Shown piece after piece: positions 1 to 11,426 of a DNA stretch of 64,000 nt. The position numbers and the translations under genes are program-made. Every line of letters begins with the position of its first letter. Position 1 is the first letter of the stretch. Under the pieces are notes generated by a model that was not told the origin of the DNA, searched no databases, and saw only the letters and a program-made list of their open reading frames with translations. This DNA is from Salvia splendens (taxonomy: Eukaryota > Streptophyta > Magnoliopsida > Lamiales > Lamiaceae), in contig NC_056048.1 in assembly GCF_004379255.2 (NCBI RefSeq), forward strand, positions 11,927,197-11,991,196, written 5' to 3'.

Positions 1-2531
1 AATCTACTACAGTTATCTCAAATCTCTCCACCACCCTAAAAAAGAGGAATATAATTAGTCAAATCTTTTCCATGGGAATATATATATTCCATTAATTCCA
101 TAATTTAAATCATTCTCTCAAAATTCCAAGGAACAAAACGTGAGGGAGAGGAGGAAGCGAGAAGCAGGGAGAGAGAGTTTTGGGAGGGGAAGAAGAATAC
201 GACGGCGGCGATGATGACGGAACGAGCAGAGGGAGAAATACGTCGGCGGTGTCGATCCTGCACCACAATCGGACAACAGCTATGATGACGGAGAATTTCA
301 CGAGGCAACGATGGCGTAAAACTGTGACAGCAACGACGCTGCGTTCTGACCAACGGAGGAGCTGCGAACTAATGGAGAGACGGCGATTTGATGGTAGAAG
401 GGGAGAAAGACGAGAGAAATAGGGGACGGCAGTGGCGGCGACAGCTGCTAGACGCCGGCAACGGAGAGCAGCGACAGCAGCGGCTGCTCGGCAGCGACGA
501 CACTGACGGGCAGAAGCAACAACGTAACTGAATGACTCCGGACTGGTGCCGACGATGGAGTTGTGACAGAGAAGAGACCGAGGCGACCGAGGATGACGAC
601 AAGCCCTCGATTTGGAGTACGAACAGCAGCAGTCGCGAGAGAGAGTGAGGCAGCGGTGCGGCTGCACTGAGGGTGAGTGTAACGGCGGACAGCCGCTGTG
701 TGAGCAGCGGCATGGCAGGCTGTCCCGGCGTAGCAGCAACGCCCGATCAGCGGCTGCAGAGGGCGAGGAGCAGGGGCTGACCGCGACCACGGCGGCAGCT
801 TCAGTCTTGCATCAGGACCGAGCAGCAGCGGCGACCCGACCTCAGCTCTGGGCTGGATCGCGCACAGCCACGGCGGGAGAAAGCAGCAACGGTGAGAGAG
901 AGATGAGATTATGCTCTGATCTAGGGATCTGAGAAGAGGAAATTGGGAATACATGAGAAAGTGATGTATATGGCGTGAAATTGGGTGAGAAGAAAATAAG
1001 AAGCTGTTGTTTACTTTTTCAAAATAAGTGACTAATTATGGTAATTGGGCTACTATACTAATTTTTTTGTTTGGGCTTAGAGTCATTTATTCAGTTGGGC
1101 TGTCCGGTTCATTGTTTGGACAGAATTAAGAGATCTTTGCCCGGATGAGATATATAGAAAGAAAAAGGAGGGCGGCATTAAATCAAGGGGTGACGTCATG
1201 CACGCTTTTAAAAAACGGAACGGAACACAAGTTAAGGCTTTAAACGAACGAGGTGGGCTTTCGAACTAAAGTGTTTTTAAGAGCTTTGGTCTTAATATAT
1301 CGGTTTGAGCATCATGTTATGTGTGATTGATTTATTATATTTATTCCAATGATTAGGCGATATATGTGATCAAAGTGAAAGTGTTGTTGCGCATGTTTTG
1401 TGGTGCTATGTGTTGATTTATTGAGTGATATTATAAATTGCTTGGCTTTGTTGATGTGATGTGAATTGATGCTCGACCTTGACAGAAAAGTGATTTGTGT
1501 TTCAAATATGTTTTTAAGGAAAATAAAGTTTGCAAAGGGAATGTCATGTCATGTTTTTGTTTTGAGAAATGCCTATCTGTTTGTTTAGCAAGGGAGTTGT
1601 CCCTACTAGACTTATTGAAATCGAATTCGGGTCTGACTAGGGAGTGAGTCCCTACTCAGGCTAGTGTAAACCAATGGGGATCGTGAGCCGTCTTTTGGGT
1701 CGGCAGGTCGAGTGATTGAGTTTGCGGCCACATTCTCGTTTCACATTATGTTGTTGATGTTGATGAGATTGATGTTGATGTTGATAATTGCTTAGTGGGG
1801 AGTGAGTCCCTACTATGAGTTTAATCGAATTCGGGTCTTAGCAAGGGTGCGTCCCTACTCGGACTAGTGTACACGATGAGAACCGTGAGTCATCGAACGG
1901 GTTGGCCGGTTTTCGTGCTCGTGGAAAGTGGCCCCCTTACACGGCACCCTAAAGAACAGATATGACAGTTTCTTAAATAATTCAAGGAGAAATGGTTGTG
2001 TTTTGAAATGATGAGGAAAAAGGATTTGAGGATGAGTTGAAAGTTTGTGTTTGAGATATTTTTAGTATCTCGGGCCTTTTCAAGTTAAAAGCCCGAGGTC
2101 ACTCAATGGTGGCATGATATAACTGTTTTATAAAATTATTTTGGCATTTGTCCACTGAATGCATCAAGTACTCAACCCTGCATTTCTTTTTAAAAATGTG
2201 CAGGTTGAGCGTGACGGGTGCGGTGGGTGTTGAGCAAGACCGTTGAAGAAATTTAAGTGTGTAGAATGTGTCATGTCTTCACACGTGGCATATTCCTTCT
2301 CTCAAATGCTTCCGCTAAGTAGATGTCCTTCTTTTGAGTTCTTGTATCGCTGAGATAATATTCATTTGTGAGTTGTTGATTGTTGAGATACTCTGATTTT
2401 ATTCGAACTATTTCCATTTGTTTCGAGCTATGGTCGATTTGTGTTGGTTTCCCCTTTCTTCCCCGCTTCTTTAATCCTTCCCTAGTCGCGATCAACCGTG
2501 TTTTCTATCTTTAAAAAATGCGAGCGTGACA
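1..2531 (+). mobile_element. Ty3/gypsy-type LTR remnant (left end not resolved)
   Basis: The stretch ends in GCGAGCGTGACA at 2520-2531, a typical right end of Tekay/Del-like gypsy LTRs. Before it lies a long non-coding region with repeated 'gtgagtccctact' phrases near 1635-1860. A TATA-like stretch (gagatatataga) lies near 1147. The segment 150-940 is GC-rich and purine-rich. It gives long open frames on both strands, but their composition is monotonous (Ser/Arg/Cys/Ala) and I see no domain. No left TG end, target duplication or primer-binding site could be located, so this may be a solo LTR, a 3' LTR or a fragment cut by the window edge. The family is inferred from the terminus only. Confidence 0.4.
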
Positions 2532-2734
2532 TGTTTTCTCTCAAAAATAAGCGATTCACAACTAGAAAAACATCCCCAACAAGACTCTCCTCCTGTTCAA
2601 GATCCATCTCTAGTTTTCATTATCCTAAACTCTCATCTATTTAATGAGGTTGTTCTTCTGGGTTGACAATAAGAAGAGTCTTGGAAAAAAGGTTTCAAGG
2701 CTCTCTTGCCCCGTTCATTTTTTTTAAATAAACT

Positions 2735-2832
2735 CTTATATAAAAGAGGAAATTACAAATGATGTCAAGAGGACTCGAACTCAGCATCTCATACAATAAT
2801 GTCTAAGCTCCTTGCCGCTAGGACAAAGGCTC
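2735..2832 (-). repeat. tRNA-derived SINE fragment
   Basis: Read on the minus strand this is a pol III-type head. An A-box-like TCCTAGCGGCAAG lies at 2811-2823 and a B-box-like GAGTTCGAGTCC at 2771-2782. The spacing of about 30 bp and the run into an AT-rich tail toward 2726 fit a plant SINE. It lacks a foldable acceptor stem and an anticodon arm, so it is not a tRNA gene. Confidence 0.6.
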
Positions 2833-3587
2833 TTCTCTCATTCATTTGTCATACCTGTTTGTGCCCTATTTTCCACCACTCTTATTTGAATTCCTATTTT
2901 GGCCACCCTTTGGATTTCCTTATTGAAGCTCTTGAAATTTGCAATTTATCCCCAAATGCTTGTTTAGACTTTCTTAGTTATAATTAGAGGATCTCCTATA
3001 TTAGATCCTATCCATTAAACTGATAATATTTCTTTGTATAAAGGTCTCTAATTGTCTGTCTCCACCATTTAAATAGCAAAGAGGCATTCTTTATGTAGAT
3101 GTCCTCGTCCCCCATCCTCATTGTTCCTTTTGTTTTTGGATGATATCCTAAAATATGTCATGGGCATTTTAGAGATGCCACAAATTAAGCACTGCACAAG
3201 TACTTCTCCAATCTATTCATAGAATAAAGTAAGAGAGATGAGATATTTTACTTTGTTTTTTGTCAAAAAAAAAAAGAAATTAGTCAATTATATTGAGACA
3301 ACTCAAAGAGAAATACGGCTTAACTATAGTAGAACGAATAGAGCATATAAAAGACCCTCTGAAGCTATGAGAAATTCACTTCTCTAATACCACAAAACAT
3401 AATCTTTCATTGATTTACGAAACTGACTTTAGTATGAGTCATTGTGAAATTTAGTAGTATTAGTTTATTTTTCAAATTTTGATTTTTATAATTTAAATAT
3501 ATGTATGTATTTAAAATTTTGAAAATGGCCAAAAACTTGATGCACTACAAGTATATAGTGTAGAAATAGTATAGCTAAAGGTTAATA
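2833..3587. other. AT-rich intergenic stretch, nothing recognised
   Basis: It holds only short open frames with no family resemblance (for example 2799-2987) and no terminal repeats I could pair. An A-rich tract lies near 3268-3282. Confidence 0.5.
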
Positions 3588-3810
3588 CTCCCTCTGTTCC
3601 ACAAGAACATGCACTATTTCCTTTTTAGTCCGTCCTACAAGAATATACAGTTTCTAATTTTAAAAACTCTTTTCTCTCTAATAAGGTGGGGCCCATTCTT
3701 CACTAACAATACTTTAATAACTTTTTCTCTCTACATCTCTCTTACTTTACCAATTTTACATTAAAACTGGTGTCGTAACCAAAGTGCATATTCTTTTGGG
3801 ACGGAGTGAG
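3588..3810. mobile_element. Stowaway-like MITE (223 bp)
   Basis: The left end CTCCCTCTGTTCC pairs with the right end GGGACGGAGTGAG. TA dinucleotides flank it at 3586-3587 and 3811-3812. It has no coding capacity. Confidence 0.8.
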
Positions 3811-3860
3811 TACTAATATATCGAACATGAGGAATAGGACTGCAGATTGTCTGTTATATA

Positions 3861-4112
3861 CTCCCTCCGTCTCACAATAGGAATAACTGTTATTGTGGGT
3901 AAGAGTTTTAAGAAATGTAAAGAAGAGTAAGTTGGAAAAGTTAGTGGAATATGGGATCCACTTTTTTATACTGGTTTTTAAAATAAAATGTAGTGAAGTG
4001 AGTTAGTGGAATGTGGGACCTACTCACCATTTATGACAAAAATGAAGTGTGACTCTTATTGTGGGATAAACCAAAATGGTAAAGTATGACTCTTATTATA
4101 GGACGGAGGGAG
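3861..4112. mobile_element. Stowaway-like MITE (252 bp)
   Basis: The left end CTCCCTCCGTCTCAC pairs with the right end GGACGGAGGGAG, and TA lies on both sides. The subterminal sequence 'tatgactcttatt' is shared with the MITEs at 19018 and 28338, so these belong to one subfamily. Confidence 0.85.
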
Positions 4113-4382
4113 TAGTAAGCATCATATACTATAAGAAGATACATGTTTTTAGTTTATTAAATTAGACATTAACAATTTATATAAGAAAACAAAAGGAAAG
4201 TAAATAATACTGATCAGACGAAGAATGGAATTCCAGGGATATTGATTTTACAACTTACGTTATCAATTATTCCCACCGTCCCTAATAATTTGTCACCATT
4301 TAACTCGGCACGTGTTTTAAGAAATATAATAGAAAGTGAGTTGAAAAAGTTAACTGCATGTGAGTCCTATTTTTATATAGTA

Positions 4383-4835
4383 CTTCATCTGTCCGTGAAT
4401 AGGAGTCCTGTTTTTCCATTTAAGTCCGTCCACGAATAGGAGTCTCGTTCACTTTTTCCATAAATAGTAATAAGGTCTCACATTCTACTAACTCATTTCA
4501 CTCACATTTCGTTTAAAACTAATACTTCCTCCGTCCCATTAAATATGCAACATTTGAGAATCGGTACTGGTTTTTATGTAGTGTTGTTTTGTGAGTTAAT
4601 GGAGAGAGAGTAAAGTAAGAGAGATGAAAAAGTAGAGATAGAGATGTTTCTCCTTTAGGAAACGTTTCATTTTTAATGGGACAGTCCAAAAAGGAGAACG
4701 TTTCATTTTTATTGGGACAGAGAGTATGTACAAGTGAGACTCATATTCCACTAACTTTTTTCCACCTACTTTTCTTTACATTTCTTAAAACTCGTGCCGT
4801 CAAGAAATGAGACTCCTAATGGCGGACGAATGGAG
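4383..4835. mobile_element. Stowaway-like MITE, middle copy of the nest
   Basis: The left end CTTCATCTGTCCGTGAATAG pairs with the right end GGCGGACGAATGGAG, with TA at 4381-4382 and 4836-4837. The 'ccgtgaataggagtc' subfamily recurs at 19215. It sits inside 4270-4978 and is itself interrupted. Confidence 0.8.
4525..4724. mobile_element. Stowaway-like MITE, innermost copy of the nest
   Basis: The left end CTTCCTCCGTCCCATTAAA pairs with the right end TTATTGGGACAGAGAG. TA lies at 4523-4524 and 4725-4726. It is the youngest of the three by position. Confidence 0.8.
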
Positions 4836-4978
4836 TATTAGTTTAATAATAAAATGTGAGTGAGAATGTGTTGGTAGAATTCGGGGTCTATTACCAAAAA
4901 TAGGTAAAGTGAAAGGTGACAAATTTTTTTGGACATACGAAAATAGAAATAAGTGACAAATTTTCAGGACGGAGGGAG

Positions 4979-5327
4979 TAACAGTTAGCATCTTCTCACG
5001 AAAACATGGGCACTTGGTGAATCACACAATTATTCCCGTATCTTCAAAGCTCCTATAGAGAATGGATGAAGTTGTGCGCGGATTGTGAAACAAATTGGAG
5101 ATCTATAGAGAATGTACTTAGCTTAAGGTCGTCAATCAAAAGCAAGTAACTCCATAGACCCGACGATGGCTTTTGCTTTTTCATGTGGGTAAAAACTTTC
5201 GTCGAACAAATCCAATTCCAATCAGCCAACTTCAAAGCAGTTTTGACCGTTCAAACGATTACCTTTGTTTTTGGAGCCTCTAATACGATCTCTTCAACTT
5301 GAAGAAAGCATTGCGTGAAGATCTTAC
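4979..5327. other. Intergenic stretch, nothing recognised
   Basis: I find no ORF with a family signature and no paired repeat. The last five bases (CTTAC, 5323-5327) are the target duplication of the next element. Confidence 0.5.
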
Positions 5328-6391
5328 TGTTGGTATTCTCGATTACAAGAGACAAAAGCCGGGCCTAATACAGAATGGAAAAACTGAAACAAAATCACAA
5401 CTGAAAAAGAAACAGTAAACCGTGAACAAGTTGTTAGCCGAGTCGATGAGTCCTCTTTCCGCAAGACGAGATACGCCCCGGTAGTGCTCTCGGATTGGCG
5501 TTTCGTCCCCAAAGATAAAACGACTACGTCTCTGGTGAAGCAGCACCGCTATCAGCAGAGCTCTGGCGAACTGAATGGAGAAGAGGGCAGAGCTTCGACA
5601 GAAAGACAATATAGGAGAGGGAAAGGGCTTATGATGCAAAAGGCTCGTGAATTGGTGTAGAGATGCATGGAATGACTAGCTTATTTATAGGCTCAGTCCA
5701 CTACAGGGGGTCAACAGCCATGATGGTTGTCATCATTGCGAGGCTGTAACCGCCGACCATTGCAAGGTGTTACGAGAGCTGAGAGGTTGTCTAGGTTCAT
5801 TCCCGACGTGGACTTATCGCGTGTCAGCCACGTTAGCTTTACTGCGTCATACTGACGAGGTGTCATCCCGCTTGGCTTGCTGACGTGGAAACGGTGGTGG
5901 TCTAAAAAGAACTAGACCAGCCTAGGGTCGAACCTAAGCACCGAGCCACACGACCAGGCCCAAAGAACAGTCCAAATACCAAGATATAAGATCTAAGACC
6001 CAAGGGCCCGGGCACGGGCTCGGGCTCGCGGCATGGCGGGCGGCGGCGCGCGTGTAGGTTCTATAGCTCATCTTAGTCCACTATAATTATTACATGGAAT
6101 TATTCTTCTTATTAAATACTTGATTAATAAGGTTATAACTTCCAATGTGGGATAATTAACTCTTTTAATTAATCCCATGGCTTCTTTCATAACTCATTTA
6201 AGTAGTTTGCAATTTTGCACAACTTTAATCCATTATTTCTCACTCACCGGGATCAGATTTGAGAAAATAAATATATCACGGTCATCTACTCCGAACGTAG
6301 ATCGACGATGTATCATTTAATTTCACAAAATTAAATATCTCATTGAAATTATAATTGATCAAAATCTTTTGACCGGGCATAGATTCCAACA
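5328..6391 (-). mobile_element. Solo LTR of the copia family seen at 31594-38950
   Basis: It starts TGTTGGTATTC and ends ATTCCAACA. It is flanked by a perfect 5-bp duplication CTTAC (5323-5327 and 6392-6396). Its body matches the LTRs at 31594-32397 and 37878-38950, including the block 'tccgcaagacgaga' and the promoter block TTATTTATAGGCTC, which on the minus strand is a TATA box. The family transcribes on the minus strand here. No internal region remains, so it is the product of LTR-LTR recombination. The short ORFs inside it are not genes. Confidence 0.9.
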
Positions 6392-7235
6392 CTTACACGT
6401 CTCAATAAGACTCTATAATAAGGGTGTGAAAATAGAATGGTGTTAATTAAAACATGATTTGTCAGTAATTATCAACACACGTAGTCTGTTGGTAATAGTA
6501 AAAATTAAAATATTAAATTAACTCAAAAATCAAAAACATTGACACACGTACTTGTCTGTTGGTGATTTCACATTCGTTGTTAAACTCCACCTTTTGTAGT
6601 GCTTATGGAATTCTCTCATTATACTGCATTTAAACTATTATAGCATCAAATCAACATCAACTTCTGAAAATTATGTTTTTATTCTTATTTCTAAGCGAAG
6701 TGAAATACATAAACCAACCACACTCACTCCAAATTTACAAAAGAACATAATTTCAAACTACGAAAGATGTTAAAAATAAGATTGTTTAGCTTCATATCAA
6801 TTATTTCAATCTTTTAGATTCTAAATAATGGAGTAATTTTTTAAAATTCAAAATGAAAGATAATCTATCTTTCACACCTCCTAATTTAATGGCAACCTAA
6901 TCCTAAATCTTGAATCGAACATATAGTCGACAATGTACACACACACACGCACATGTACATTTATTTATGTTGTTTGGTGCTGTAGTCGTGCTTAGAGTAA
7001 ATGATGAGGGAACACAAACTAAGTAATTGAAAGCATGTAATTTAAATGCATGAACCAAATTGTTGCACATCTCATCATTGTTCTACATCCAATGTTCCAA
7101 CCATTTCTCTTTTCTAAATTAAAATTTTGTTTTAGATATGTAGCTAATTAATTCAGAAAACATCAAACCTGATTCTATACGATGTTTCTTTCTGTCTTAT
7201 CTATTATTCACACTTCCGGCACGGTGTATTTACTA
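6392..7235. other. AT-rich intergenic stretch
   Basis: No coding signature is visible. A short CA-type microsatellite lies near 6938-6950. The phrase 'cacacgtagtctgttggt' near 6475 recurs in altered form near 6543, possibly an old degraded repeat. No termini could be defined. Confidence 0.45.
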
Positions 7236-7320
7236 CTCACTCCGTCCTACCATAAGCGAGACGCTTTATTTTTACACTCGTTTTAAAAAAATAAGGGGTA
7301 TAAAATAGTTAAAGTGGAGA

Positions 7321-7605
7321 CACTATAAAGAACTTATCTTTTAGAGACACAAAAATTAAGACGCAATTACTAGCGTTTTGAAATTTTTAAAAATAACTAT
7401 AATTTAGGACGCAAAAGAAAGCGTTTGAGGGAAAATGATCTTAATCCTTTACTTTTTAGGACGATTCTATTCGTGTTCCCTAACTTTAGTTGAGACACTA
7501 ATAATAATGACACTTTATGAAGCGTTGGTGGTGTAATTAGACAAACAAACTAGCATCCTTAATAGCAAGTAAAAATGTACTTATCTGGTGTTTTTTGTTA
7601 TAGTG
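7321..7605. mobile_element. Non-autonomous CACTA (CMC) element
   Basis: It starts CACTATAAAGAAC and ends GTTTTTTGTTATAGTG, the CACTA terminal signature. A 3-bp target duplication AGA lies on both sides (7318-7320, 7606-7608). At 285 bp it cannot code for transposase. Repeated 'gacgc' blocks lie inside it. Confidence 0.8.
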
Positions 7606-7707
7606 AGATAATGTAAAGTATGAGAGAGAATATTGTAGAGAAGAGTATTATCTACATTATCCTATCTCTTACTACTTTACATTCTCTCCATTTTAACAAT
7701 TTTTATA

Positions 7708-7905
7708 CTCCCTTCGTCCCACTAAAGATGACCCACTTTCCCTTTTGGTTTGTCTCAACCAAGATGACCCATTACTAAAAATGGAAACTCCTTTATCTGT
7801 ACTTTATTCCCCCTCTCTTACTTTACTCTCTATACTTAACACACAAAATAAAACTGCATAAAAACACATACGGCCAAGGAAGGGGTCATCTTCCGACGGA
7901 GGGAA
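7708..7905. mobile_element. Stowaway-like MITE nested in the composite element
   Basis: The left end CTCCCTTCGTCCCACTAAAG pairs with the right end TTCCGACGGAGGGAA, with TA at 7706-7707 and 7906-7907. The 'agatgaccca' subterminal motif relates it to the MITE at 10631. Confidence 0.75.
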
Positions 7906-7966
7906 TATCATTTTTCTAATACGAGTGCAAAAATGTAGCTGCTCACTTATGGTGGGACGGATGGAG

Positions 7967-8880
7967 TACTATTTATGTCCACTAAAATATGTGTTAAATG
8001 ACATAAATGGTAAAGTAAGAGACAGAATGAGAAAAGTCGTTGAAGTACTCTTAATAGATTGTGGGGTCCACATTATTAGTGACAGTATTTAATTAAATTA
8101 AACTTTCCATATTTAGTAATTGATCCTATTTTGGTGGACGACCCGAGATAGTAAAATTAGTCTATTTTTTTGGATAGAAATAGTATTTAATACTTATGCA
8201 TTGATAAAATGAAATATGAGATACTTATACATTGATAAAACGAAATATGAGATGATAATGTATAACATTAAAGTATAGCATAAATTTCGAACCTATTTTA
8301 CATAAAAAAAACCTTTCGATTGAGACAAGAGTATCCATTGCAAATATTCGAACTAGTATTGAATTTTGGAAGTAAATAAAAGTAGTCACCCATAACGACA
8401 AAACTCGCCAGCATTGATAGCACCAAAGGGAAGGAATCCTTTAATTTATTTTTTTGCCCTAGTTTAAAAAAATAAAACACCTCTAAAAGTATACTTTTTG
8501 TTGCATAATGAGGATTTTGTCAAACCAAAGAATAATCTATTTACCCCCAATCTCAATCCTTTATCATTACAAAACAAAATGATGTATGCAATATAATACG
8601 AGATTGAAACACGACCGGAACCAAGGCCTACATTATTGATAAAATTATATGTGCACAAATGATTGTGCAATTTATAATATTGTCACACATCCCATGCTTT
8701 TTTAGGCCTTCGCCGTTTTTATGCTTCTTTTAATTCAATCATGTACCTTAACACCTCCCCTTTAGACATCACTATTCATTATTTATGTCATGAAACCCTC
8801 CATGATCTGTCAGAAAGAATCTTGTTTCTAATATAAACTCCCTTTGAGTAAACCTCTCATCATCTTCAATCTTTTGTTCC
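7967..8880. other. Upstream region of the MYB gene
   Basis: It is AT-rich with no coding signal. A possible decayed MITE lies around 7970-8170 ('gtccactaaaatatg' against 'attttggtggac'). The last 150 bases form the proximal promoter of the gene starting at 8956. Confidence 0.45.
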
Positions 8881-8887
8881 ATATAAA
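8881..8887 (+). promoter_or_regulatory. Probable TATA box of the MYB gene
   Basis: ATATAAA lies 69 bases before the ATG, followed by a pyrimidine-rich stretch (tctcttttcccacttc) suited to a transcription start near 8910. A second candidate, AATATAAAC, lies at about 8828-8836. The choice rests on spacing only. Confidence 0.5.
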
Positions 8888-8955
8888 GGTCTCTTTTCCC
8901 ACTTCATTTTGTGTACTTTTGTAATTTTACTTAGAGATTTTCGGTGGCCCGAAAA

Positions 8956-10285
8956 ATGGGAAGACAACCTTGTTGTGACAAGATTGGTCTCAAGAGAGGT
9001 CCGTGGACGATCGAGGAAGACCACAAGCTCATGACTTTCATTCTCAATAACGGCATTCAATGTTGGAGAACAATGCCAAAGTTTGCAGGTTTGTTCGTTT
9101 TGATTGCATTATTACATTATCTCTGTCCATAAGAAATAGACAAAGTTGTAACAGATTTTAATGCTCAGTTGAAAGAGAATGAAAAGGTAGTTGAAGTAGT
9201 GTTTGTGGATTATGAGGTCATCATTTAGAATGATGTGTAGGGCTAGTGTTTGTTTAGAGCTTTTCATATCATTTGTTGGACGACTCAAAATGGTAAAATT
9301 ATTCTATTTTATGGACGGTGGTAGTATAGTGTTATGATCCCTATGTAGTATATGCAAAATTAAACAGGACAGATGAATAATATTTTGAAAAATCAAATCA
9401 AATCTAAAAAATTGTCACTTTTTTACATAATTGTGTGAAATCCATGTAGGTTTATTGAGATGTGGGAAGAGCTGCAGATTGAGGTGGATCAATTATTTGA
9501 GACCTGACTTAAAAAGAGGGGCATTTTCGGAAATTGAAGAGGATCAGATTATAGAGCTACATACTCGTCTTGGCAACAGGTCTTAGTTCTATTATTCAAG
9601 AATAAAATGATTTTATTCTTTCCTTTTTCAATCAACAAATTTTTGATACAATAATTTTACATATTTGGTCTCATCATACGAGTCTTATTAGTAGTAGCCT
9701 AGTAGGCCCACTAAATTTGTATAACTTTTTAATGCATAAAAAATTTAATTTTTTTAAATACGAGCTAATTATAAATATAATTAATGTTAGTATTTTTGTA
9801 TGTTTAGGTGGTCCAAAATCGCCTCACATTTTCCGGGGCGAACGGACAACGAGATCAAAAATCACTGGAACACCAAGATCAAGAAGAAGCTCAGGCTTCT
9901 AGAAAATAATCCCATAACACAACAACCGCTCGATAAAAAACAAGATAAAAAAGAGTTGGAAATGTACCCCAACTCACAAAACGAGCATGAAAAGGTTAAT
10001 GGGAAGTTCCAAGTGTTGGAAGGATCAAAAGGAGATCATAGAAATGAAGTAGTGGAGAAAGCAATGAGTTCCCAAAGTGAAATTAGTAGTGTTCATTTGA
10101 TCAACAGCTATGAGATTATGAGTAGAAATATGGAGATGGAGATGCTTATGACAAGCCTAGAAAATGCATCTCAAACTTGTTCTTCATTTTCATTTCAAGG
10201 TTCATTTAGACCCATCGGCAGTAGTAGCGTGGAACAATGGGTTCAGAGTATGATGTGTTGGGATGGGATCAATTACATTGATTAA
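8956..10285 (+). CDS. MYB40: R2R3-MYB transcription factor, MYB40/subgroup-8 type (3 exons)
   Basis: The exons are 8956-9088, 9450-9579 and 9808-10285 (133, 130 and 478 bp), all with GT-AG introns. The 133/130-bp first exons are the classic R2R3-MYB layout. The product is 246 residues. It opens [17 protein letters not shown], followed by R2 (about 14-61) containing [10 protein letters not shown]3 (about 67-112) contains [20 protein letters not shown] and then [11 protein letters not shown]. The DNA-binding tryptophans are in place, with Phe at the first R3 position as is usual in plants. [14 protein letters not shown] and the basic KIKKK end fit the MYB20/43/85/40 clade, closest to MYB40 from memory. 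It should be a nuclear DNA-binding regulator. The C-terminal 130 residues are Gln/Asn/Ser-rich with no EAR motif seen, and end with an acidic, aromatic tail. I chose this ATG because the in-frame GTG at 8944 is not a eukaryotic start. Intron 1 carries a MITE. No break is seen. Confidence 0.9.
9121..9325. mobile_element. Degenerate Stowaway-like MITE in MYB intron 1
   Basis: CTCTGTCCATAAGAAATAG at 9121 pairs imperfectly with CTATTTTATGGACGGTGGTAG near 9307-9325. It lies wholly inside intron 1 and leaves both splice sites untouched. Confidence 0.55.
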
Positions 10286-10385
10286 CAACTCTTTTTTCTC
10301 TTCCTAGCAACGTCTTAAATCTCACGGTGTAGCTTGTTGAGTATGATTTGTTTTAGTAATGGATATTGGTCTTATTTTCACCCTG
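10286..10385 (+). other. MYB 3' untranslated region (presumed)
   Basis: This is T-rich sequence just after the stop codon and before the first MITE. No canonical AATAAA is visible in it, so the polyadenylation site is unplaced. Confidence 0.4.
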
Positions 10386-10599
10386 AAAAATATGAACCAT
10401 TTTGTTTTTAGTCCACTTTGATAAGTATAACTGTCTTATTTGGAAATTCAACTACACTACTATTAATATGGACATCACTCTCCACTAGCATTACTTTCAG
10501 TATACTTTCTCTTCGTCACTTTTACTTTATTAATTGTGCATTAAAACTCATGCAGAACCAAAAGTTTACAGGAGTAGTATTTTTTAGGGATGTAGGGAG
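10386..10599. mobile_element. Degenerate Stowaway-like MITE
   Basis: The right end TTTTTAGGGATGTAGGGAG is followed by TA. The left end is decayed around 10386, although 'tttttagtccactttgataag' still resembles the subterminal part of the family. Confidence 0.4.
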
Positions 10600-10630
10600 T
10601 ATAAAGTTTAGATAATTTTGGTATTTGATA

Positions 10631-10895
10631 CTCCCTCTGTCCCGCTTAAGATGACACGTTTTCCTTTTTAGTTTGTCCCAACTAAGATGACACATTTCAT
10701 TTTTTGGAAACTTTTTCTCTCCAATTAATACACCCAACCACTTTTTCCCACTCCTATTAAAATATTTATCTTTCTTTCTCTCTCTATTTTAATACTTACA
10801 CTCACCTTTTCTCTATCCAATTAAACACTTTAACCATAACTCCTAAAATCTCGTGCCGGCCAAAAAATGTGTCATCTTGGCCGGGACGGAGGGAG
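10631..10895. mobile_element. Stowaway-like MITE (265 bp)
   Basis: The left end CTCCCTCTGTCCCGCTTAAG pairs with the right end CTTGGCCGGGACGGAGGGAG, with TA on both sides. The subterminal 'agatgacac' is inverted as 'gtgtcatct'. Confidence 0.85.
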
Positions 10896-11426
10896 TATAA
10901 ACTTTGAAAGTGGTTTTATAAATCACAAATTTAAGATTTGTGTCAATGTTTTATGGTGGGTGATTGTTCAAACCTGGCATATTTATGAGTCATATTTTAT
11001 TCTATTAGACATATATTATTCTATTCATAAAAAAGGCATGTATCATTCAACAGTTGAATTCAAAAATTAGGAAGTCAAAACGACATCCTTGCATAATTTC
11101 AGATCAAGTTGGACAAAGTCCAGCGATGGAGGGCTCATAATCAAGTATTAATAGTAGTTTAGTTGATCAACTAGTTTTATTAGTAATTTTTCTTTTTCAT
11201 AAACAAATATGGTGTTTTCTTTGTCCATTTTTTTAAGAATACGGCCGCCAGTGTCTTCACGAATGAAAAAAAAATTAACAAACAAAGAAAAGATGGAATG
11301 ATTGGAGAGGTTTAATTATTAGTTCAATATCTAAAGCACCTAAATTAATTTATAATTTGTTTACGTCAAAAGCAACAATTTAAAACTATCTCTTTTTTAT
11401 ATTCACGCGTAAAAGGTTACATGTTA
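10896..11426. other. AT-rich intergenic stretch, nothing recognised
   Basis: I see no coding signature, paired termini or RNA-gene boxes here. Confidence 0.45.

Larger units (their letters stand above)
4270..4978. mobile_element. Stowaway-like MITE, outermost of three nested copies
   Basis: The left end TTCCCACCGTCCCTAATAA pairs with the right end TTTTCAGGACGGAGGGAG. TA flanks lie at 4268-4269 and 4979-4980. The element's own sequence (4270-4382 and 4836-4978) is interrupted by a second MITE. Confidence 0.8.
7236..7966. mobile_element. Composite Stowaway-like MITE carrying two insertions
   Basis: The left end CTCACTCCGTCCTACCATAA pairs with the right end TTATGGTGGGACGGATGGAG, with TA on both sides (7234-7235, 7967-7968). 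It is interrupted by a CACTA MITE at 7321-7605 and by another Stowaway at 7708-7905. The host parts include a palindromic core (aaagtgga ... gagaatattgtagagaagag ... ctctccattttaac) that recurs near 11950-12060. Confidence 0.75.

Noticed and set aside
105..954. Several overlapping long ORFs on both strands (up to 226 codons)
   Set aside because: They overlap on opposite strands with low-complexity Ser/Arg/Cys/Ala composition and no domain. They come from a GC-rich stretch without stops in what looks like LTR sequence.
2760..2835. Possible tRNA gene (A-box and B-box like sequences)
   Set aside because: No acceptor stem or anticodon arm could be folded, and an AT-rich tail follows as in SINEs.
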